Shown: one piece after another, positions 58,204 to 64,000 of the stretch
How positions within the stretch are numbered: the first letter of the stretch is position 1
Layout: the number at the start of each line of letters is the position of its first letter
Source of the DNA: Chachezhania antarctica
GTDB taxonomy: Bacteria > Pseudomonadota > Alphaproteobacteria > Rhodobacterales > Rhodobacteraceae
Direction: 5' to 3'
Length of the DNA: 64,000 bases
Assembly (NCBI RefSeq): GCF_003646465.1
Contig: NZ_QZEX01000002.1
Coordinates: forward strand, 310,001 to 374,000
The notes under the pieces: model-generated
The model's database searches: none
Seen by the model: the letters and a program-made list of their open reading frames with translations, nothing else
What the model was told of the DNA's origin: nothing
Made by a program: the position numbers and the translations under genes

Positions 58204-58235
58204 CGGATTTGAGTATTTGGAGAAAGAAGAACGAG
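58204..58235 (+). repeat. dispersed stem-loop element, half copy inside the sox operon
   Basis: CGGATTTGAGTATTTGG followed by AGAAAGAAGAACG matches the left-arm type at 242-271. It fills the 61-base gap between soxD and soxA. No partner arm is present. Confidence 0.55.
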
Positions 58236-58240
58236 GGGCG

Positions 58241-58570
58241 TCATGCGTAATCCCTCCACGTCCAGCCGGGCCGCGCCTTGGTAATGCGGTCGCGGATGTC
58301 CTTCGGGGGTTCGGTGGTCTGGGCCTTGTAGGTGCCGAAGACCTGCAGGGTGGTGGTGCAGCGGGCGGCGTGGAACCACTTGCCGCAGCCATAGGCGTGG
58401 CGCCAGCGTTCGAAATGCACGCCCTTCGGGTTCTCGCGCATGAACAGGTAATCGTGGAACGCATCGTCCGAGGCGCCCGGCCCTTCGCGGGTCAGGTGCG
58501 CCTCGCCGCCCGGGGACAGTTCGGTTTCATCGGCCATGACACCGCAATAGGGGCACTGGAGGATCAGCAT
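58241..58570 (-). CDS. soxD: sarcosine oxidase subunit delta
   Basis: A 109-residue subunit that binds a zinc ion. It begins MLILQCPYCGVMADETEL and has WRHAYGCGKWFHAARCTTTL, with four cysteine/histidine ligands typical of SoxD. The start follows AAAGG. It lies between soxA and a TfoX-like gene. Confidence 0.93.
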   Translation of the reverse strand: MLILQCPYCGVMADETELSPGGEAHLTREGPGASDDAFHDYLFMRENPKGVHFERWRHAYGCGKWFHAARCTTTLQVFGTYKAQTTEPPKDIRDRITKARPGWTWRDYA

Positions 58571-58634
58571 GACGGGACCTTTGCGTGGAATGTGGCGCCT
58601 GCGCGGCCACGGGATGCGGATGTGCGGACGGGCA

Positions 58635-58970
58635 TCAGGCACGCTCCTTCGCAGGCAGGCTGTTGGCATGCGCGAGCGCGAGATCGGTCAGCGCGCAGCG
58701 GGTGGCATCATCGGTAAAGGCGCCGTCATCCAGCTGGACCATGCCGCCCATCTTGCGCCCGGTGAGCGCGAAGGGTTCGGCCCCGGCCACCAGTGCCTGC
58801 GCCTCGCGCGGTTTGCCGACGCGGTACATGGCGTGGTCCTTCATCACGCCGCAGACCATGTTGCCATGCAGCATGAAGCAGAGCCCGCCGAACATCTTCT
58901 TTTCCGACAGGCCGGGCGCGATCCCCAGATCGGCGCGCATGATGTCGGCGTTTTCGGTGGAATAGGCCAT
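58635..58970 (-). CDS. TfoX N-terminal domain protein
   Basis: A 111-residue protein with the TfoX/Sxy N-terminal domain: LSEKKMFGGLCFMLHGNMVC, VMKDHAMYRVGKPREAQAL and RKMGGMVQLD. TfoX proteins activate competence genes in gammaproteobacteria; in alphaproteobacteria stand-alone N-domain proteins have unknown roles. Its ATG at 58970 lacks a strong ribosome site. It is inserted between soxB and soxD in the same direction, an unusual place for such a gene. Confidence 0.85.
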   Translation of the reverse strand: MAYSTENADIMRADLGIAPGLSEKKMFGGLCFMLHGNMVCGVMKDHAMYRVGKPREAQALVAGAEPFALTGRKMGGMVQLDDGAFTDDATRCALTDLALAHANSLPAKERA

Positions 58971-59060
58971 CAGGCGCCCCCGCCAAGAGCCACCGCGCAC
59001 GACGACGGGGACAGGCGCGCGACACGCCTGTCCCCGTCAGTGCCGGTCAGAGCTGAAAGG

Positions 59061-59255
59061 TCAGCTGCCGGAATTGACCTCGCCATGGACTTCGATGCCG
59101 CCGGGCATCCGGGTCCAGAGGTCAGGTCGTTCGGCGAACGGGACGCCGCCCGTATACGCGAGATAGCCCGCGGCCATCGCGACAACGAGAAGTGCGCCGA
59201 GAACGAAGGCCATGAATCGGTCGCCGCCCGAGCCGTGGTCGGTCTGGTCTGACAT
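59061..59255 (-). CDS. small single-pass membrane protein, unknown
   Basis: A 64-residue protein with a short polar N-terminus, one hydrophobic helix (FMAFVLGALLVVAMAAGYLA) and a C-terminal polar tail. The start has a perfect AGGAGG site, which strongly supports expression. I do not recognise a family. It lies between soxB and the TfoX-like gene in the sox operon. Confidence 0.72.
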   Translation of the reverse strand: MSDQTDHGSGGDRFMAFVLGALLVVAMAAGYLAYTGGVPFAERPDLWTRMPGGIEVHGEVNSGS

Positions 59256-59424
59256 CTTTGCCTCCTGCGTTCGGTTACGGTTGCAGGAAGAACACGACAC
59301 AGAGGGGAAGAGTTCCGAAACAAATGCCCGCTGACGCATGTGTTACCGATTTGCCGCATATTGGGCCCCGCCGTCGGGACCTGACCATATGCAGGGGCCG
59401 GGCATTGGAAAGAGACCCGGGTCA

Positions 59425-60669
59425 TCAATGCGCAACCCCCGCGGCGACGCTTTCGTCGATGAAGCGGCCTTCGCGGAAGCGGTCCAGCGAGAATTCGGCG
59501 CAGAGCGCGCTTTCACCCGTGGCCATCAGTTCCGCAAAGCCCCAGCCGGATCCCGGGATGGCCTTGAAGCCGCCCGTGCCCCAGCCGCAGTTCATGAACA
59601 TGTTCTCGACCGGCGTCTTCGACAGGATGGGGGACCGGTCGCCCGTCATGTCCACGATTCCGCCCCATTGCCGCAGCATCTTCAGGCGCGAGATCATCGG
59701 GAAGGTTTCGACCAGCGCGCGGACCGTTTCCTCGATATGATGGAAGCTGCCGCGCTGGGTGTAGTTGTTGTAGCCGTCGGCGCCGCCGCCGATCACCATC
59801 TCGCCCTTGTCGGATTGCGACATGTAGCCGTGGACGGTGTTGGCCATCACGACGACATCCATGCAGGGCTTGATCGGTTCCGACACCAGCGCCTGCAGCG
59901 CCACGCTTTCGATCGGCAGACGGAAGGCCGCCATGTCGGCCAGCGCACCGGAATGGCCCGCGACGACAACGCCCAGCTTGGCGCAGTCGATCTCGCCCAG
60001 GGTGGTCGAGACGCCCTGTACCTTGCCGGCCTCGGTGCGGACGCCCGTCACCTCGCAGTTCTGGATGATGTCCATCCCCATGTCCGAGCACGCCCGCGCA
60101 TAGCCCCAGGCCACCGCATCGTGGCGGGCCGTGCCGCCGCGTTCCTGCCAGAGCGCGCCCAGAACGGGGTAACGCGGGCCTTTCAGTTCGATGATCGGGC
60201 ACAGCTCCTTCACGCGCTCGGGGGTTATGAATTCCGTTTTCACCCCTTGCAGCGCGTTCGCGTGGGCGGTGCGCTGGTAGCCGCGGATCTCGTGCTGGGT
60301 CTGGGCCAGCATCATCACGCCGCGGGGTGAGAACATGACGTTGTAGTTCAGGTCCTGGCTGAGATGCTCGTACAGGCTGCGCGACTTCTCGTAGATCGCC
60401 GCCGACGGATCCTGCAGGTAGTTGGACCGGATGATCGTGGTGTTGCGGCCCGTGTTGCCGCCGCCCAGCCAGTTCTTTTCCAGCACCGCCACGTTGGTGA
60501 TGCCGAAGTTCTTGCCCAGGTAGTAGGCCGTGGCCAGCCCGTGGCCGCCGGCGCCCACGATGATCACGTCGTAGCGGCGCTTGGGCTCGGCCCGGGCCCA
60601 GGCCTTGTCCCAGCCCGTGTGGGCGCGGAAGGCTTCGCGGGCGATGGCGAAGGCGGAATAGCGTTTCAT
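59425..60669 (-). CDS. soxB: sarcosine oxidase subunit beta
   Basis: A 414-residue flavoprotein with the FAD-binding motif DVIIVGAGGHGLATAYYLG, NWLGGGNTGRNTTIIRSNY and His173 in ARHDAVAWGY, the residue that carries covalent FMN in this family. Sarcosine is oxidised at the noncovalent FAD. Length matches the family (about 405-418). The start at 60669 has GGAG upstream. It heads the operon soxB - small membrane gene - tfoX-like - soxD - soxA - soxG. The usual glyA, purU or folD partners are not in the window. Confidence 0.95.
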   Translation of the reverse strand: MKRYSAFAIAREAFRAHTGWDKAWARAEPKRRYDVIIVGAGGHGLATAYYLGKNFGITNVAVLEKNWLGGGNTGRNTTIIRSNYLQDPSAAIYEKSRSLYEHLSQDLNYNVMFSPRGVMMLAQTQHEIRGYQRTAHANALQGVKTEFITPERVKELCPIIELKGPRYPVLGALWQERGGTARHDAVAWGYARACSDMGMDIIQNCEVTGVRTEAGKVQGVSTTLGEIDCAKLGVVVAGHSGALADMAAFRLPIESVALQALVSEPIKPCMDVVVMANTVHGYMSQSDKGEMVIGGGADGYNNYTQRGSFHHIEETVRALVETFPMISRLKMLRQWGGIVDMTGDRSPILSKTPVENMFMNCGWGTGGFKAIPGSGWGFAELMATGESALCAEFSLDRFREGRFIDESVAAGVAH

Positions 60670-60789
60670 CTGGGCTTGCTCCGGCACGAACGTGAACGTA
60701 GGCCCGAACCGGGCCCTGGCGAGTCTTATCCTTCCCTGCAGATTGGCCGATGAAAAAGCACGCCACAATATCGGCCGCTTGCGACATCC

Positions 60790-60814
60790 TGCGCTTTCGT
60801 TATTTGCGCTTTCG
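60790..60814. promoter_or_regulatory. direct-repeat site upstream of soxB and ccmI
   Basis: TGCGCTTTCG occurs twice (60790-60799 and 60805-60814), 15 bases apart, in the 207-base divergent gap. Direct repeats of this kind are typical of AraC/GbdR-type activator sites. It lies 121 bases before soxB and 63 before ccmI. Confidence 0.4.
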
Positions 60815-60876
60815 CGACAGGCACGCCATCTGTAGACGGCGGGCACACATGCAGCCCGGCAACAGACGGAGAGGCA

Positions 60877-62394
60877 ATGACATTCTGGATCGCCAGCATC
60901 GGCCTGTCGCTTGCGGTTGCGGCCCTTCTGACCCTGGCCGTTCTGCGCCCGCGCGGACGGGATGCACAGGCCACCGCCTATGATCTGGAGGTCTACCGCG
61001 CCCAGTTGAAGGAGGTCGACCGCGATCTGGCCCGCGGCGTCATCGCCGAGGCCGAGGCCGACAGGGTGCGCACGGAAATATCGCGCCGGATCCTTGCCGC
61101 CGACAGCGCCGCGCAAACCCAAGGCGCCGAACGGCAGGGCCCGGCCTGGGCCACGTGGGGCGCCGTTGCCGTGCTGGCCGTCGCCGTCGTGGGGGGGAGC
61201 CTGTGGCTCTACCGCGATCTGGGCGCGCCGGGCTATGGCGACCTGTCCCTGAAACGCCGGGTGGCCCTGGCCCAGGAGGCCCGCGAAGGCCGGCCCGACC
61301 AAGCGGCGGCCGAGGCATCGATGCCGCCCGCCCCGCCGCTCGTCGACGTGACCGACGATTACCGCCAGTTGATAGAACGCCTGCGCGCGACGACGGCCGA
61401 ACGCGCCGCCGACGCGCAGGGCCAGGCGCTGCTGGCGCAGCACGAGGCCAATCTGGGCAACTACAAGGCCGCCTACGAGGCGCAACAGAAGCTGGTCGAA
61501 CTGAAGGGTGACGAGGCGACGGCCGCCGACCACGCCACGCTGGCCGGGCTGATGATCCGCGCCGCGGGCGGCTATGTCTCGCCCGAGGCCGAAGCCGCGC
61601 TCCGCCGGACGTTGACCGTCGATCCGCAGAACGGGGCGGCGCGGTATTATTGGGGCCTGATGCAGCTTCAGACCGGGCGGCCGGATCTGGCCTTCCGGTT
61701 CTGGCAGGAACTTCTGCAGCAAAGCGGGCCTGACGCACCATGGTCAGCCCCGATCCGCGCGCAGATCGAAGAGGTCGCGCAGCGGGCGGGCGTCAATTAC
61801 ACCCTGCCCGCCCCCGTCATGCGCGACCCTAGCGATGAAAATATCGCGGCGGCGTCGGAGCTTTCGGGCGAAGACCGCACGGCAATGGTCCGTGGCATGG
61901 TCGAAAACCTGTCGCAGCGTTTGGCAACGGAAGGCGGCCCGCCGGAGCAATGGGCACAGCTGATCCGCTCGCTGGGCGTTCTGGGCGATACCGAACGGGC
62001 CACCGCGATTCTGGACGAGGCATTGACCGTCTTCGCCGGGAGCCCGCAGGCCATCGACCTGATCCGCGCCGCGGCACTGGATGCCGGTCTTGAGGAACCA
62101 CCCGTTCGCGGCCCGAGCGCCGGGGATATCGACGCTGCGTCCGACCTTTCGGTCGAGGCGCGCTCTGCCATGATCCAGGGCATGGTCAACAACCTGTCCG
62201 ACCGGCTGTCAACCGAAGGCGGCCCGCCCGAGCAATGGGCGCAGCTGATCCGTTCGCTTGGCGTGATGGGCGATACCGAACGCGCAGCGGCCATCCGGGA
62301 CGAGGCGCTGGCGATCTTTGCCAACGATCAACCCGCGATCGACCAGATCCGCAGCGCGGCGCAGGCGGCCGGATTGCCGGAGCCAACCGAATGA
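60877..62394 (+). CDS. ccmI: cytochrome c biogenesis protein CcmI
   Basis: A 505-residue membrane protein that presents apocytochrome c to the haem ligation complex. Residues 1-60 have two short hydrophobic regions, with the first transmembrane helix [20 protein letters not shown], and the characteristic [21 protein letters not shown] second helix is near 90-108 ([20 protein letters not shown]). TPR-like repeats fill the rest. The last 190 residues contain two nearly identical 95-residue modules, each with [18 protein letters not shown] and GDTERA, an internal duplication. The ATG follows CGGAGAGGC. It overlaps ruvX by four bases. Confidence 0.88.
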   Translation: MTFWIASIGLSLAVAALLTLAVLRPRGRDAQATAYDLEVYRAQLKEVDRDLARGVIAEAEADRVRTEISRRILAADSAAQTQGAERQGPAWATWGAVAVLAVAVVGGSLWLYRDLGAPGYGDLSLKRRVALAQEAREGRPDQAAAEASMPPAPPLVDVTDDYRQLIERLRATTAERAADAQGQALLAQHEANLGNYKAAYEAQQKLVELKGDEATAADHATLAGLMIRAAGGYVSPEAEAALRRTLTVDPQNGAARYYWGLMQLQTGRPDLAFRFWQELLQQSGPDAPWSAPIRAQIEEVAQRAGVNYTLPAPVMRDPSDENIAAASELSGEDRTAMVRGMVENLSQRLATEGGPPEQWAQLIRSLGVLGDTERATAILDEALTVFAGSPQAIDLIRAAALDAGLEEPPVRGPSAGDIDAASDLSVEARSAMIQGMVNNLSDRLSTEGGPPEQWAQLIRSLGVMGDTERAAAIRDEALAIFANDQPAIDQIRSAAQAAGLPEPTE

Positions 62395-62861
62395 TCTGCG
62401 ATCCGTTCGATGAATTCGCCCGCGCCCTGCCCTTTGGCCGCGCGCTGATGGGGCTGGATCTGGGCGACAAGACCATCGGCGTTGCGGTGACCGATCTGAT
62501 GCTCTCTGTCGCGACTCCTCTGGAAACCGTGCGGCGGAAGAAATTCACGCTGGATGCCGAGGCTCTGCTGAAGATCATCGCCGACCGCAATATCGGCGGG
62601 ATCGTCCTTGGTCTGCCCCGGAACATGGACGGCTCCGAAGGGCCGCGCTGCCAGTCCACCCGCGCCTTCGCGCGCAACCTGATGCAGAAGACTGATCTGC
62701 CCATCGGGTTCTGGGACGAACGCCTGTCCACCGTCGCCGCAGAACGCGCGCTGCTGGAGGCCGATACCTCGCGCCGGCGGCGGTCGGAAGTGATCGACCA
62801 CGTGGCCGCCAGCTATATCCTGCAGGGCGCGCTGGACCGGCTGCGGGTGCTGAACGCATGA
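62391..62861 (+). CDS. ruvX: Holliday junction resolvase-like RuvX (YqgF)
   Basis: A 156-residue RNase H-fold nuclease of the YqgF family, implicated in pre-16S rRNA processing and recombination. It has [36 protein letters not shown], the catalytic [14 protein letters not shown] and [10 protein letters not shown]. The start overlaps the ccmI stop and the end overlaps the DUF1289 start by four bases each, so three genes are translationally coupled. Confidence 0.93.
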   Translation: MICDPFDEFARALPFGRALMGLDLGDKTIGVAVTDLMLSVATPLETVRRKKFTLDAEALLKIIADRNIGGIVLGLPRNMDGSEGPRCQSTRAFARNLMQKTDLPIGFWDERLSTVAAERALLEADTSRRRRSEVIDHVAASYILQGALDRLRVLNA

Positions 62862-63097
62862 CGCGGCGCGATGGCAAAGACGTCTGGTCGCGGGAGGAGA
62901 TCGCCTCCCCCTGCGTGCGGATCTGCGTGCTGCATCCGGACGAGAAGATCTGCATCGGGTGTTACCGCACGGCGCAGGAAATCGGGCAGTGGTCGCTTCT
63001 GTCCCCCGAGGACCGCGCCGCGTTGATGGAGGAACTGCCGTCCCGCGAAAGCCGGCTCAGGAAACGGCGCGGCGGGCGGCGGCGGTCACCCCAGTAG
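62858..63097 (+). CDS. DUF1289 protein
   Basis: A 79-residue protein with the four-cysteine DUF1289 motif ([19 protein letters not shown]) and the following [10 protein letters not shown], which probably binds a metal. Its tail is very arginine-rich ([12 protein letters not shown]). Function unknown; DUF1289 genes often sit next to other housekeeping genes. The 3-prime end overlaps the convergent ccdA gene by twelve bases. Confidence 0.88.
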   Translation: MTRRDGKDVWSREEIASPCVRICVLHPDEKICIGCYRTAQEIGQWSLLSPEDRAALMEELPSRESRLRKRRGGRRRSPQ

Positions 63098-63838
63098 GGC
63101 GAGACCGGGGAAGGTTTCCAGCAGCCACCAGCTGAACCGGGTGAAAAGCCCCGTCACCAGCGCCAGACCCACCAGAAGCAGCAGCCCGCCCATGATCCGT
63201 TCGATCAGCTTCATGTGACGCTTCATGTGATTCATGATCTTCATCGACCGCCCGATGAACATCGCCGCCAGCAGGAACGGTATGCCCAGCCCCGCGGCAT
63301 AGATCCCCAGAAGCACCGTCCCCCGCGCGACCGAGGATTCGGACGCCGCAAGCGACAGTATCGCGCCCAGTTGCGGGCCGATGCAGGGTGTCCAGCCGAA
63401 GGCGAAGGCCAGTCCCAGCACATAGGCGCCCAGGGCGGAGCCCCCCTTGTCCCCCGTGTCCAGCCGCGCTTCGCGGTCCAGCAGCGGTATGCGGAAGACG
63501 CCCAGGAAATGCAGGCCGAAGATAATCACCACCACGCCCGAGATCTTGGCGAAAAGCTCCTGATTTTTAAGGAAGAACGTGCCCAGGGCCGAAGCGGTGA
63601 AGCCAAGGAACAGGAACACGGTCGACAGCCCCAGCACGAAGCAGAACGCGGCAAAGGTCGCGCGGCGGCGGGCGGCCTTTTCGCTGTTCATGTCGTTCAG
63701 GGAGACGCCGCTCATGTACGCCAGATATGGCGGGACGATGGGCAGCACGCAGGGGCTGAGAAAACTGATCACGCCGGCGACCAGCGCCACCAGCATCGCG
63801 GGCAGAAGCGCCGCATCGAATATGTCGATCCCGAACAT
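63086..63838 (-). CDS. ccdA: cytochrome c biogenesis protein CcdA
   Basis: A 250-residue inner-membrane protein with six predicted helices. It moves reducing power across the membrane to keep apocytochrome c reduced. The two reactive cysteines lie in SFLSPCVLPIVPPYLAY (helix 1) and FGWTPCIGPQLGAILSLA (helix 4). A central loop with DREARLDTGDKGG separates the halves. It faces the DUF1289 gene. With ccmI nearby, it belongs to the cytochrome c maturation functions of this region. Confidence 0.93.
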   Translation of the reverse strand: MFGIDIFDAALLPAMLVALVAGVISFLSPCVLPIVPPYLAYMSGVSLNDMNSEKAARRRATFAAFCFVLGLSTVFLFLGFTASALGTFFLKNQELFAKISGVVVIIFGLHFLGVFRIPLLDREARLDTGDKGGSALGAYVLGLAFAFGWTPCIGPQLGAILSLAASESSVARGTVLLGIYAAGLGIPFLLAAMFIGRSMKIMNHMKRHMKLIERIMGGLLLLVGLALVTGLFTRFSWWLLETFPGLALLG

Positions 63839-64000
63839 GAACGATCACATAGGCCAAGCGCGGGCCGGCGTCACGCGGCGCGCGGTCACAACGGCGTGGC
63901 AAGGTCGAAACATCGCAGGCACGGTCAAACCGCTTCGCATTCTGCCGCGAAACGCGCTACGCATTCGACATGACAAAGATCGATCATCACCTGGATGCCA
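63839..64000. other. right-end intergenic sequence
   Basis: This holds the ccdA promoter region and, at 63970, a possible ATG whose frame (MTKIDHHLDA) runs off the window end. The frame lacks a clear ribosome site, so a gene start here cannot be supported. Confidence 0.3.

Noticed and set aside
63970-64000. Start of another gene at the right edge
   Set aside because: Only ten codons are visible, with no ribosome site, so nothing can be claimed.

Overview
The window looks like a chromosomal segment of a Rhodobacterales alphaproteobacterium (Roseobacter group or close relatives). The basis is high-GC coding sequence, a complete RcGTA-type gene transfer agent (GTA) cluster, a pyruvate dehydrogenase operon whose E1-beta carries its own lipoyl domain, a heterotetrameric sarcosine oxidase operon, and an H-NOX plus GGDEF pair of the kind seen in roseobacters. 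No rRNA, tRNA, insertion sequence or CRISPR array was recognised.

Layout. 1-8640: central metabolism (tail of pgk, class I fda, an AidB-like acyl-CoA dehydrogenase, ftsB, pdhA-pdhB-pdhC, cysE). 8842-10532: a porin-like beta-barrel protein and a secreted protein made of 19-residue Lys/His/Gly repeats. 10533-11815: an AT-rich two-gene island coding for a SLATT-like two-helix membrane protein and an NTP_transf_6 nucleotidyltransferase whose start overlaps its partner's stop. 11818-13605: a LOV blue-light histidine kinase flanked by an intact small gene and a decayed copy of it. 13705-28544: the GTA cluster g1 to g15, read leftward, interrupted by a 582-base non-coding spacer between portal and terminase. 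28991-32871: an SDR and an acyl-CoA dehydrogenase divergent from a TetR regulator, then a GFA protein and a second SDR. 33207-42048: an amidohydrolase divergent from a polyamine-type ABC transporter, followed by a NylB-like serine hydrolase and an amidase. 42368-46774: an MFS exporter, a frameshifted radical SAM/SPASM gene and a peptidoglycan-binding-domain protein. 47079-53050: two diguanylate cyclases (one paired with a divergent H-NOX protein, one PleD-like), an MttB-family methyltransferase, a HAD phosphatase and a DUF3572 protein. 53115-60669: sodB, an FkbM methyltransferase and the sarcosine oxidase operon soxB-D-A-G with two extra small genes inside it. 60877-63838: ccmI-ruvX-DUF1289 facing ccdA.

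Functional links. Sarcosine oxidase and the MttB-family protein both fit catabolism of methylated amines such as glycine betaine. The transporter, amidohydrolase, NylB-like hydrolase and amidase look like an uptake-and-hydrolysis set for amide or polyamine compounds. CcmI and CcdA both serve cytochrome c maturation. The GTA cluster has every structural gene in canonical order and may be functional.

The most notable observations are the SLATT-like/nucleotidyltransferase island, the LOV kinase bordered by a duplicated gene beside the GTA cluster, a CtrA-like site upstream of GTA g1, the Lys/His repeat protein, an H-NOX protein lacking the usual haem-ligand residue, and several families of dispersed stem-loop repeats that sit between genes.
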